NCBI GenBank assembly: GCA_032871835.1
Contig: CM065301.1
Coordinates: 21,283,291-21,347,290 of the forward strand
Direction of reading: 5' to 3'
Source: Dipteronia dyeriana
Lineage: Eukaryota; Streptophyta; Magnoliopsida; Sapindales; Sapindaceae
DNA: 64,000 bases
Both the position numbers and the translations under genes were made by a program. Below the pieces are notes generated by a model. That model had not been told where the DNA came from and searched no databases. It saw nothing but the letters and a program-made list of their open reading frames with translations. Shown one piece after another: positions 28,241 through 38,825 of this stretch (position 1 is its first letter; each line of letters opens with the position of its first letter).

Positions 28241-28604
28241 ATATATATATATATGATCATTAATGTACCATTCTTTCATTGCACTAGATATATTATTTAA
28301 AGGTGTGAAACATGACTTGTTTCTTGAAAGGCATTCAAGGAAACAAGGGTAAAGACTTGCGGTTTCAAAGGTGACGAAGATTAGCTAGTAGACAATCGAG
28401 AATTAATCACTAGTTAAAGTCATGCAGCTACGTAGAATGTTACAGTACCGAAAGAAATTTGATTAGATAAGTCAACTTGAAGTGTATCTATTTTACCGAG
28501 CTAGTGGATTTTGTTAAGCCCTATTGTTTTTTCCTTAATTGTTAGGTTTTCCACATAAAAAGCACAAAGTTTATCTCTATCTCGAATTTTTTTATTTTTG
28601 TTAT

Positions 28605-28809
28605 TGTAAAATTGGTTTGTAGAATCAATATGCTTGGATGATTTTTATTCAATTTTAAGTCATCTTTTATGCAAATAATTCCTACAATTATGCTAGCTAC
28701 TTTAGGAATCTAAGATACAAAAATAAAAGGAAAAATACTCACAAATAATTACAAACATTTGATTCCCAAATTATTCTAAGATTGTCGAGATTTCGTAGAT
28801 TTCTTAATA
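28605..28809 (-). repeat. Copia 3' LTR
   Basis: Runs TGTAAAATTGG to TTCTTAATA on plus. It matches 35186-35427 over nearly its full length, including the identical block CCTACAATTATGCTAGCTAC. On the element strand it starts TATTAAG, so the usual TG has become TA in both copies. Confidence 0.88.
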
Positions 28810-28829
28810 CTCCCCATCAAGTTGGAGAG

Positions 28830-29500
28830 TGGATGTCGAGAACTCCCAACTTGTGCACTATCCCTAAAAACAAATCCTTACCTATTGGCTTTGTAAACAC
28901 ATTAGCTAGTTGCACCTGTCACAAGAGACATGTTTTGTTTCCATTGCACATTGTATTTTGTCTCGAATGAAATGACAATCTATTTCAATGTGTTGTGTTC
29001 TCTCATGGAATACTGGTTGGCAGCTATGTGTTGAGCAACCTTGTTGTCACATTGTAGTATAGAAGGCCTTGGGCATGGTACTTATAAGTCATGTAACAAG
29101 CTTATCAGTCATCTGAGCTCACAATATGCACCTGTCATGGCTCTGTATTCTACTTCTGTAAAGAGAAACAGTCTTATACCTCATTGTCCTCCAAGAAATC
29201 AATGATTTAATTTTCAGAGGAATACGTAATATCCTATAATAGACCTTCGAGTCATTGGACACCCTACCCAGTCTGAATAACAATAAGCTTTCCAAGTCAA
29301 GTTTTTTTCTAATGGAAATAACATGCCTTGACTTGGAGCATTTTAAAGATACTTGAGCACTCTGAAAATAGCCTCCATATACGATTTGCAAGGGTTATGC
29401 ATGAATCTACTAAGAACATGTGATGTCTGGGTGTGTGATAGTTGATGTGTTGCCAAATAATTGAACCAATAAGTTTAGCCTCGCAAGCGGGCAAGTTATA
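28830..29500 (-). pseudogene. Copia RNase H / RT C-terminus
   Basis: In mixed frames: LSRFMHNPCKSYMEA near 29385, SLISWRTMRYKTVSLYRS (29150-29200) for the RNase H segment, then [21 protein letters not shown] near 28970-29030. This is the standard C-terminal end of Copia polyprotein. Its 5' side adjoins the inserted DNA at about 29500. Confidence 0.8.
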
Positions 29501-29504
29501 GAGA

Positions 29505-31925
29505 CTAGCACAACGACAAGCAAGGGATTTTTCCGTTTGGAGGTGAGATTCACCGGCCGTCTCTAATTCTAGCTATTATTACAACGACCCGAGCAGACTC
29601 GTGTGTTGTGAAAAAGTAGATGGTGATATAAATAATCAATTAACATAAATAAATACTATGTACAATGATAGGATGGAATGAAGAGAAGCATGAAACAAGG
29701 ATACGCTAGGAAAATGACTCAACCGTAACAATCCTCCTAATTAAGCACTCGACTCACATAATCCCTCAATGTGCAAGTATACAATATGCTAGTGTCCCTT
29801 TAATTAACCATCTACCCTCTCTCGAGCGCATAGGTGATTACACCCATGCAAATGCCAAAGCTAATCATAATCAAATGCACGAATCCATTAAGCTTTGTGG
29901 AACACACACACGAGCACAACACCGTTTGCCAGCCTCGCACATTTCTGTCTTACTAGACAAGCACAATGACTATTTCGATAGGCATGTAATGCGTAACCAT
30001 GTGGCCATATTATAGCCAAAGGTTCATCCACATGGCTAACTACAAATGGGACATCGACCAAGTGGAAGCAATAAGAATAATAGATACCCATACAACACAT
30101 AGGTTGTATGCTCATGTCTCATTAATTAACCATCTAGCGCATAGATGATTGCACCTGTGCAAATACCAGAGCTAATCATTAACAAGTGCACGAGTCCATT
30201 AAGGAATGTGAGACACATACACGAGCTCTACACCGCCAGCCTCACACATTTCTGTCTTACTGGTCAAATATAGAAGGTACAACGCTGAGTGTGTTAATGC
30301 GTACCACACGATATATAACACACAGTCTAAATATCATCCACAATGTGGCTAACCGGGTGAAAGCATTAAGTGCATTAAACATCCCTATAACCACACAAGT
30401 ACAAGAGGTACTCAATTTATCTTTACTACTAGGTCAAGGATTCAGTTTTATTTATCTCCCTAGGATGACACAAAAATGGAAAACAAGTTCACCTAACACT
30501 AATGTGCATTAATGCAATTGTTTACATTAAGACCATTCAATTAAGGTTAAAGGTACATCCTCTTGATTTGAGAACTTCCCCTAAATCAATTCATCACTCA
30601 GTTTGGCCAATGATGGGTAAATGTGCCTTCTTACAAAGACCTATTAAGCATAAAGATATGAACCAAGACCAATTTAGCAACTAAATGCATGAACTAGTCT
30701 TTTCTATTCTGTGGGGATAAAATCCCCAACACTCAAATCACTCAATACAAAGCATTTTGGCCATCCATTAACATACAAACAATCATGGGAAGCTACATTA
30801 CTCCTACATTAAATTCCTCTACTCTTAATCCCATTCATGCATACATACCAATTTCAAGCCTCCACACACATGCATTTCACAATAAGAGAGTAAAAACAGT
30901 TTAAATCAAAGAGAAAAACAAAATCCAAACAATTTTTCTGAACAAAAATACATATATAGCTCATGTGAAAGTTTTACACATTTCTAAATTTAGGGTCACA
31001 CATTAAAGAAATGAAAATATAAAGAAATGAGTAAAAATGAGACAACCTTTGAAGACAAACCCAAAAAAAAGCTCATAGCCTTCCTAGCTTGGATTTGGTC
31101 CAAGAACCACTCTTATTTCCTTGAAATCGGTTCTAAAATCGATGAAGAAGGTGTAAAATGGTAGTGGGGAGGTGTATGATGAGCTCTCATAGAGGAAAAA
31201 CCTCTATGGGAGCAATTTCTCTCCTTATTTTGTGAAGGAGATAAAGAAGAAAAGAAAATGGAAGAAAGAGGTAGAGAAGAGAAGAATGGGTCTCTAGAGG
31301 ATGTTGAGAATGAGGGAAAAATGTGGTTTATATAGTGTGGGAGGTTAGGGTAAGAATCGAGTGTGAAAAAATAAGATTACCCCTTAAAAAGAGGCTAAAA
31401 ATGGCAGTTATGGGTAAAAAGGCAACATCCAAGGCGACTTGGGGAAGTAGCATACCAGGTCGCCTAACATTCTGGGCTGAAAAATGAGTTTTGACAGTGT
31501 AAAAGGTTACTTGGGTGAAGTCGCTTCCCAAGTCGCTTTTCCTTCTGGAGAAAAATTTCAACATCGTGCACCAGTACGAAAATGACCATAACTTTCTCTA
31601 GAAAACCTGTAATTGCAATCTGTAAAAAAACAATAAAAATTAGACATCCAATGCTTTCCAAAAAGTGGTAATATGCCGTGTAGTTTAATCTGAGGAGGGA
31701 GATATGACCTCCAAAAGTTAAGTGTACTGCACGAACTATTACCATTACAATCCAAATAACCTCCAAACTCTTCAATTAAGCTCAAATATCTTCCATAGGG
31801 AACATGTACTTACACGAGGCTCACAAACACGTTAAATACATAAAAAGCTCAAAAATAATAACAAAAAGATAGGTAATTGAGACCTCAAATAGGTGCATAA
31901 ATCGGTACGATTAATAGTTAGATAA
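29505..31925. mobile_element. Unidentified ~2.4 kb insertion within the Copia element
   Basis: No coding similarity was seen. It contains a tandem duplication of about 320 bp: AATTAACCATCTA...GTGCAAATRCCA...TTTCTGTCTTACT occurs at about 29800-29955 and again at 30120-30262. Near 31330 a TTTATATAGTG run and repeated AAGGCGACTTGGG / AAGTCGCC words appear, as in non-coding interiors of some LTR elements. Both flanks carry a version of the Copia RLIYLT..TRPDI segment, so the junctions are not clean. Confidence 0.5.
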
Positions 31926-32860
31926 ATGAGACGACCTTTTCATCTTGTATACTGTGAAGGGTTCCTTAAGTAATTCACTTGAATCATAAAGTTTAGTACC
32001 TTGCTCCATCGGAAAGAAATTGATCGTGCACTTAATGCAGCACTGTCATTGATAATATCAAGTTTATACTTTCTTTGAGAGATGATTATCCCTTTCTTTG
32101 AACGTGAAACTTCGATACCCAATTTTTTCTGTTAAATCACCCAAATCTTTGATACCAGGGAGTATAAAGGAACTTTTGGAGTGAACTGATGCATTTTCAT
32201 CATTACCAGTAATGACTATATCATTAACATAAATCAACAATGCTGTGAAGGATTTACCTTGTCTGCATGTAAAAAGAGAATTGTCATCCTTGGATTGAAC
32301 AAAACCGGTAGCCTAAACAACTTCAGTAACTAAGAAAACCACTGTCGAGTTGCCTGTTTGAGGCCATAAAGGGATTTATTAAGGCGATACACTAGAATCT
32401 CCTCCTTTCGTCGAAGATCAGGTGGAAAAGACATATAAATTTCTTATGTAAGATCATCATGAAGAAAGGTATTGGTAACATCTAGCTAAGATAGAGACAG
32501 AGACCAGTGACGAGCATCAACAATGGCAAGAATTGTTCGGACAGTGACCATTTTGACGGTTGGAGAAAATGTATATTGATAGTTAAGGCCCTCAGTTTAA
32601 ATATATCCTTTGGTGAAAAGACGGGCTCTATAACGCTCGATGCTTCCATCAGAGTGAAGTTAGATCTTATACACCCATTTACGACCAATCGACATCTTTC
32701 CAGGAAGAAGAGGGGCAAGAGTCCAAATGTTATTAAATTGGAGAGCCTCTAGCTTGGTGTGCCTGGCATGCTACCAAATAAGATCAGATGATGCATTTGC
32801 AAAACAAGAAAGTGAATCTCGATGATAAGAGATAAAATTACAAAGAGGATATCTAGTTCC
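31880..32860 (-). pseudogene. Copia reverse transcriptase
   Basis: Landmarks in order on minus: MSIGRKWVYKIKLHSDGSIERYRARL (32640-32710, here with frame changes), LSQLDVTNTFLHDDL (32450-32500; motif A Asp), SLYGLKQATRQW (32340-32390), then MGIEVSRSKKGIIISQRKY (32060-32122) and NPSQYTR. Multiple stops. The domain is interrupted by the insertion to its left. Confidence 0.8.
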
Positions 32861-34110
32861 TCAGGAAGGATTGTTTGGTAGTGTGACATGAGAACATACA
32901 TAGTCTTTTAGCCTTACATTAGGAAGTTTAGGGAGTTGAGACTGACTGAGAGGAGCATCAGATGAGGAGAAAGTGTTTTTAGAGAAAAGCTCGGGTTCTA
33001 TGACATGAATAAGAGACGAAGTGGGAGATACAAATGTCATAGGGCTAACATCGAGTGTGAATGACGTGGGGATGATATTAGGAGATGGACTTGGATGGAT
33101 GTTAGAAAGAACTTGGTTTGTTGATAGAGATTCAACTGCAGTACCATATTGGTTTGAAAGTACCACTAAATTTGTAGGTGGTGGTGGGGTTACAACTTCT
33201 AAATGTAAGGTGATGGCTAAGACTACAGGGCCTGATGAAGGAGGAGATAAATTTATAGAAGGTTGTGCTTGGAATGGGAAGGTATTTTCAAAGAACACCA
33301 CACCTCTATTGGTAAATAATTTATGAGACTCCATATCATAAAGTTTATAGGCCTTTTGACCTAAAGGATAACACATGAAAATTGTTTTGATGGCTCGAGG
33401 ATTGAGATTGGAGGAACAGTGAGGATTGGTGGCATCACACCAAAAAACCAACATATATGAAAAATTAGGATGTTTGGTATACAATTTTTCAAAGGGAGTT
33501 TGTTTACCCAAAACTGCAGATGGTAGTCGATTAATAATATGGGCTTCAGTAAGCACACCTTCTCCATAAAATCGTTTGGGCATGTGTGCCTGAAAGAGCA
33601 AAGCCCTGACTATTTCTAAAAGATGCCTATGCTTTCGTTCTACCACACCATTTTGTTGCAGCGTATAAACACATGAATGTTGAAAAATGATCCCATTTTC
33701 TTTAAAGAATTCACGAAGTGAAAGAAATTCTCCCTTTTTGTCAATACGAATATGTTTGATTTTTGTTTGAAATTATGTTTGAATGGGAGCAAAGAAAGAT
33801 TTTAAAATTGCATGTGCGTCGCTTTTGTGTTTCATGAGAAAAACCTATTTAAATCTGGAAAAATCATCAGCCAAAAAATAGTGTGCTCTAGAAAGAGAAG
33901 GAATTTTGTTAGAGCATCACATATCACAATGTATGTGAAAAAAGGAATGACAACTAGAACTTGAACTGGTGCAAAAAGGGAGGCGAGTTAGTTTAGCTAA
34001 TGGACAAACATGACATATATTATTAGAACTAAAAGGGAAATTTAACAAAGTTTTTGACATAAACTCTAAACAACTCAGAGAGAGATGACCAAAACGATGA
34101 TGCTACAAGT
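32861..34110 (-). pseudogene. Copia GAG-pre-integrase and integrase
   Basis: HHRFGHLSLSCL and CHVCPLAKLTRLPF (33960-34110) form the HHCC zinc module. The core follows with TLQQNGVVERKHRHLLEIVR around 33600-33680, where the Glu of VERKHRH is the last DDE residue. The open frame 32861-33646 continues through NRLPSAVLGKQTPFEKLY and SHKLFTNRGVVFFENTFPF, the usual C-terminal integrase region. The 5' half is frame-shifted. Confidence 0.85.
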
Positions 34111-34289
34111 CAGTGAAAGCAGAAATTAAGCAACAAGTTGGACTGGATTTCTTGAGATGCTTTATTTGTGAAGTAGTGCGATTAGATAATAAAGATTGTC
34201 ATGTCGTTTACCCAAATCAATCGTCCTCCTCGTACCTAATTCCCGCAAAATACACCAATGAGGAAAAAAAGTCACTGAAAAACACATAT

Positions 34290-34640
34290 CCTCTGTAAGA
34301 CTTCGTCACACGCACATAGACTTCATCAATGTTTTTATCGAAATTAAAATAAAATATCTTTTAGAGGAGACACACACACACACACACACACTTCATCAAG
34401 AATCTTACCGAAATTAAAATAAGACTTCATCACAAACACACACACACACATACACTTCATTAAGATCCTTACTGAAATTAAAATAAGACTTTATCACACA
34501 CACTTCATCAAGATCCTTACAGAAATTAAAATAAAACTTCGTCACACATACACTCACACACCATATATAAATAGCTCCTCACCTACACACACGTACACAC
34601 ACACACACACACACACACATAGCTTCTCACCTACAACCTA
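34290..34640. repeat. Minisatellite with embedded (CA)n inside the Copia element
   Basis: About four copies of a 60-75 bp unit: CACTTCATCAAGATCCTTAC, GAAATTAAAATAAGACTTCAT and CACACACACA of varying length. It occupies the place where gag zinc finger and protease should be, so it replaced or expanded within lost coding sequence. Confidence 0.8.
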
Positions 34641-34675
34641 ACCCCTGTTTAAGAGATGCAATTTCATGTTGTAAT

Positions 34676-35077
34676 TCATAAATCCTTAGAGCATTTCCCT
34701 ATAAAAAAACGTTTTTTGAGATCCTGCCATATTTCTGATGTTGTTGAGTAGTTAATTACACTGTCTGCTATCTTAAGTTCATAGGAATTGAGAAGCCATG
34801 ATAGAACCATATTGTTGCATTGTTGCCAGACATCAAATTCGTCTAACTTCTTTTCTGGTGATGTGACAGTGCCATCAACAAATTCGATCTTGTTTTTGGC
34901 CCTCAACGAAAGTTTCTTCGAATGACACCAGGTTTGATAATTATCTCCATTAAGTTTTTTAGAGACAAGTACCATTCTTGGATGATCTGAATGGTGTAGA
35001 AAGAATGGATTGCTTGTATTGGGAACATCATTCTTTTTCCTTGAATTTTTTTTTGATTGCTCTGATTCATATGCCAT
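34676..35077 (-). pseudogene. Copia gag N-terminal fragment
   Basis: Open frame of 133 residues starting MAYESEQSKKNSRK at 35077, about 100 bases inside the primer site. It has LNGDNYQTWCHSKKLSLRAK, VWQQCNNMVLSWLLNS and TSEIWQDLKKRF, the signature of Copia gag (UBN2 / gag_3 type). It ends early at SKDL before the C-terminal half and zinc knuckle. Confidence 0.85.
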
Positions 35078-35173
35078 GACAGGAACAAATTGAAAGAGAA
35101 AGGATGAAGAAACACTCGTTGGGATTCAACATGATGAATAATCGGCAAGAACAAAAGCTAGGGTTTCCCTAAG

Positions 35174-35185
35174 CTCTCATACCCT
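35174..35185 (-). other. Copia primer-binding site
   Basis: Minus-strand GGGTATGAGAGC directly follows the LTR. The canonical initiator-Met tRNA site is TGGTATCAGAGC, so two positions differ. Confidence 0.65.
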
Positions 35186-35427
35186 ATAAAATTGGTATTT
35201 AGAATGAATATGCCAAGGTGATTGTAAAATTGGTATTTAGAATGACTATGCCGGGGTGATTTTCATTCAATTGTATGTCTTCTCTTACACAAATAATTCC
35301 TACAATTATGCTAGCTACTTTAGGAATCTAAGATACAAAAAGAAAAGGAAAAATATTCACAAATAATAACAAACATTTGATTCCCAAATTATTCCAAGAT
35401 TGTCGGGATTTCGTAGTTTTCTTAATA
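35186..35427 (-). repeat. Copia 5' LTR with a 37-bp internal duplication
   Basis: Equals the 205-bp partner plus one extra 37-bp unit: AAAATTGGTATTTAGAATGA occurs at 35189 and 35226. 205 + 37 = 242, so the duplication accounts for the whole length difference. Confidence 0.85.
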
Positions 35428-35554
35428 GTTGTTTACCAAAAAAGTTTGTAAGAATTATATTCACCTCTCTCTAGGTTTACCTGAATAATCGATTCTTTCA
35501 ATTAACAACATAAGTTACATAACAGTAATTGGAAACTTTCATTGACCTTGACAT

Positions 35555-36190
35555 TTTCCACTTAGTTAGAGTTGATTGTAGGCTTGTTTGAGACCATTTT
35601 GGGTAAAGACACCATCGACTTCATCTCCTTCTTCGATTTCTTCAGTTTCATCATGAAATGAAGATGCTGTGAAAGCAACGAAATTACTTGAAATGTCTTC
35701 AAAATCGGATAAGTCATCTTCTTCTTCATCTTGACTATCACTTCAAGTAACATTCATGCATGGTTTCCCCTAATAGTTCTTTCAGATTAGCACAATCGGT
35801 TGCAATGTGATCATAGCCTTCACATTCATATATAGCATTGGATTCCCTTATTATTCTTCTCATTGTTTGCTTCAAATTTCTTAAGAATGAATCTTTTCTT
35901 CACATCCTTGCCTTTTGAGGATCCTTCAGACTTCTTGTTAAAATCCATAAATTTCTTGAACCTTTTGGCAAACAAAGTAATATCATTCACGGTCATGACT
36001 TATTCGTTATTAGAATCTTTTATCTCCTAGGTAGTTTTAAGAGCTATCCTCCTTTGTATTTTGATAGGCTTGAGAGTCAGTAGGGAATCCAAGAGTTCAT
36101 CCTTCGATTGAAACCTATTAGGTAAGGATCGCAAAAATGTTGTTTAATTTCTAACAATTTTAGCATCATATATAATAGGGCTCGAAAATT
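35555..36190 (-). pseudogene. Copia gag remnant (outer, older element)
   Basis: Minus-strand translation gives LRSLPNRFQSKDELLDSL (36080-36140), MTVNDITLFAKRFKKFMDF, then a zinc-knuckle remnant ECEGYDHIATDCANLKEL near 35780-35830 (C-x4-H-x4-C present, first Cys pair damaged), followed by an acidic SDFEDISSNF-like stretch. Together with the RT/RNase H at 27555-28240 it fits one older Copia element opened by the insertion of 28605-35427; integrase of that element is not seen. Confidence 0.7.
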
Positions 36191-36604
36191 ATTGGCACTA
36201 TTTGGGGCAGGGGTGTTGTGCAAATATCACCACTTTACTAATGTATGTTTAAAAGACACCATTTAACGTGATCAAACGAAAATACCCCAAAAATATTAAA
36301 ACAGAGAGAAATTTGTCATTTTCTAAGTCAGAGAAAAATAAAAGTGAATCCGACGGGAAGCTAATCGACGTCGTAGTGACCGGAACGAGAGTACACGAGA
36401 ACAACTGCGATTGACAAATGTAAGATCAATTTGTTTTTTTCCTCGTTTTTGTTATTGATAACTTGCATTGTATGTTAGACTTGAGTTTTGTTGATTGAAA
36501 TTGTAGATTATAGTTAAAATAGAGATCTGAGAATGGTTGTGGTTTAGGTTAGGGTTTGAAATTTGGTTGAATATCTGTTGAGGAAGATGACATTCTGGGT
36601 TACC

Positions 36605-37930
36605 GAGACTTTTTACAGGAGAATCAAGCTTATTTGTAGTTGAGTCAAGCTTTATATTCATGAAAATTAGGTTTTGGTAAGTCGAGCTTTTTTAATAAGA
36701 GTTCAAGCTTTTTTTTCCGTGAAAATTAGGTTTTGGTAAGTCAAACTTTTTTATAAGAGTTCGAGCTTTATTGAAAGGGATCGAGCTGTTTTCAATAGAC
36801 TCAACCTTTTTCATCATGGGATCGAGTTTTTTTTAATAAGATCAAACTTTTTTTTACATAGGATCGAGTTTTTTTGTTATGGGATTGAGCATTTTTTTTC
36901 ACAGGATCGAGCTTTTTGTAGTTGAGTCGAGCTTTTTTTTCTTTGTGAAAATTAGGTTTTGGTAAGTCGAGCTTTTTTTATAAGGGTTTGATCTTTTTTT
37001 GAATGGGATCGAGTTTTTTTGAAAGGGATCGAGTTTTTTTTTTAAAGGGATCGAGCTTTTTTCAATAGGATCGAGCTTTTTTTACATTGGATCGAGCTTT
37101 TTCATCATGGAATCGAGCTTTATTTTTAAATAAGATCGAGTTTATTTTGTTACATAGGATCGAGTTTTTTTGTTATGGGATCGAATTTTTTTGTTATGGG
37201 ATCGATCATTTTTTTCATAGGATCGAGCTTTTTTTAAAGGGTCAAGCTTTTTTATAGTTGAGTCGAGCTTTTTTTTGGGTGTGAAATTTATATTTTGGTA
37301 AGTAGAGCTTTTTTTATAAGGGTTCGAGTTTTTTTTTTAGGGGATTGAGTTTTTTTCAATAGGTTTGAGCTTTTTTATACTGGATCGAGCTTTTTTATCA
37401 TGAGATCCAGTTTTTTTTTAAAAAAATAAGATCGAGGTTTTTTTACATAGGATCGAACTTTTTTATTATGGGATCGAGCTTTTCTGTTATGGGATCAAGT
37501 ATTTTTTTCATAGGATCACGTTTTTTTAAAGGGTCGAGCTTTTTTGTTCTGAGATCGAGCTAATTTTTTATAGGACCGAGTTTTTTTTACATTGGATCGA
37601 GCTTTTTTTTAATTGGACCGAGTTTTTTTTACATTGAATCGAGCTTTTTTATTTTGGGATCGAGTATTTTTATCATAGGATCAAACTTTTTTATAAATGG
37701 TCGAACTTATTTGTCCTGGGATCGAGTTTTTTTTTTTTAATTGGACCGAGCTTTTTTTACTTTGGATCAAACTTTTTTGTTATGGGATCAAGCATTTTTG
37801 TCATAGGGTCGAGCTTTTTTTTAAATGGTCTAGCTTATTTGTCTTCAGATCGAGCTTATTTGTCTTCAGATCGAGCTTATTTTTTTTTAGGACCAAGCTG
37901 TTTTTACATTGGATCGAGACTTATAATTTT
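36605..37930 (+). repeat. T-rich minisatellite array, GGATCGAGCTTTTTT core
   Basis: Several dozen imperfect units of about 22-35 bp built on (GG)RATCGAGCTTTTTT with spacers such as TTATGG, CATAGG, TACATT and AATAGG. Some longer blocks recur (GTGAAAATTAGGTTTTGGTAAGTCGAGC three to four times). The open frame at 37697-37954 is a by-product of the repeats. It abuts a CAG/ATGAGAATAGG boundary at 37980 that leads into the DUF1985-like coding region, so it may be intronic or 5' to it. Confidence 0.85.
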
Positions 37931-38039
37931 TGTTCCGAGATTTTTTCTGTTTAATGATGTTGTATTTCTGTTACATTGCAGATGAGAATAGGTTGAGGGA
38001 TTTGCTTAAACTCCACAATGAGACTGGTACCGGGGCAAA

Positions 38040-38700
38040 TTGACTCGACATGACCATTTTGACTCCTTTGCCCATATAGACGACGCGTTGAACCGGGTCC
38101 CTGTAGAATTTACAGATGAAGATCGGTGTCGGTTCATGGCGTCATGTTTCGGGCATTTCCTGACGATGCATCGGGTGATGAAGTTTTTGGGTGGTTTTAT
38201 CCATTGGTTGCTTTTGAGGGAGGTGTATCATAACGACCCAACAGATGAGATGCAGTTCATGTTAGGGAACCAGTCGGTGAGGTTTTCGAAAGTAAAATTT
38301 TGCTTTATCATCGGATTACGGTTTAGAGTTGTACTGGACACGACCGGGTATGCAGAAGTGGAGAATGACATACATTAGTAGTACTTTCCTGGAGCCGATG
38401 AGGTCTTTTGGAGGAGATAAGGGGTGTTGTCACCGTCGCAGAGTTTGGAGAGGCGTACGATGTTGTGAAGCTCTGCCTCATATATATGTTGAACTGGATA
38501 CTGATGGGGGTGGACGAGAGATTCAAGATTCCAGTTTGACAGTTTCGGCTGGTTAAGGATCTCGATGCGTTCGACGCGTTCTTGTGGGGTGCCCACGTGT
38601 ACAGGCATTCCATTTACTCATTCAAGCATGTGTTTGACGGGCGACGAGACGGGTTTGAGCGACGCCAGCAGGAAAAGGGCGCTCATGTACATACGGTGGA
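38040..38700 (+). pseudogene. DUF1985-like domain of a plant Ulp1-type Mutator element
   Basis: The translation has the pattern of DUF1985, found with Ulp1-like proteases in plant Mutator-like elements: CRFMASCFGHFLTM, GGFIHWLLLREV, MQFMLGNQSVRFSKVKFCFIIGLRF, then after a frameshift near 38345-38400 EFGEAYDVVKLCLIYMLNWILMG and VKDLDAFDAFLWGAHVYRHS, SFKHVFDGRR. One in-frame stop lies near 38538. No Ulp1 protease domain follows. Family assignment is from motif memory only. Confidence 0.6.
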
Positions 38701-38825
38701 GACCTACAATCTGATACAATTTATTTTAAGTACAAAATGAGTTAACGAACAACTCATACAATTTCAAATGATTACAATCTGATACGATTCCAAATGTTTA
38801 CAATGTGATTAAAACTTTGTCATTC

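Larger units (their letters stand above)
28605..35427 (-). mobile_element. Ty1/Copia retrotransposon with both LTRs, nested in an older Copia
   Basis: Bounded by LTRs of 205 bp (28605-28809) and 242 bp (35186-35427), with a polypurine tract just inside the left LTR (28810-28829; minus-strand CCAACTTGATGGGGAG) and a Met-tRNA-type primer site just inside the right one. Flanks GTTAT (28600-28604) and GTTGT (35428-35432) look like a 5-bp target duplication with one change. Minus-strand order is gag, integrase, RT, RNase H, as in Copia. Coding parts are broken, the gag-integrase interval holds a minisatellite, and about 2.4 kb of unrelated DNA sits inside the RT/RNase H region. Confidence 0.88.

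Noticed and set aside
34360..34620. Possible CRISPR-like array because of regular CACACA/ATTAAAATAA units
   Set aside because: Plant nuclear context, repeats are contiguous microsatellite/minisatellite units without unique spacers.
37697..37954. 85-residue open frame rich in Phe, Leu and Ser, looking like a membrane peptide
   Set aside because: It is a direct translation of the T-rich repeat units; hydrophobicity follows from T-runs.
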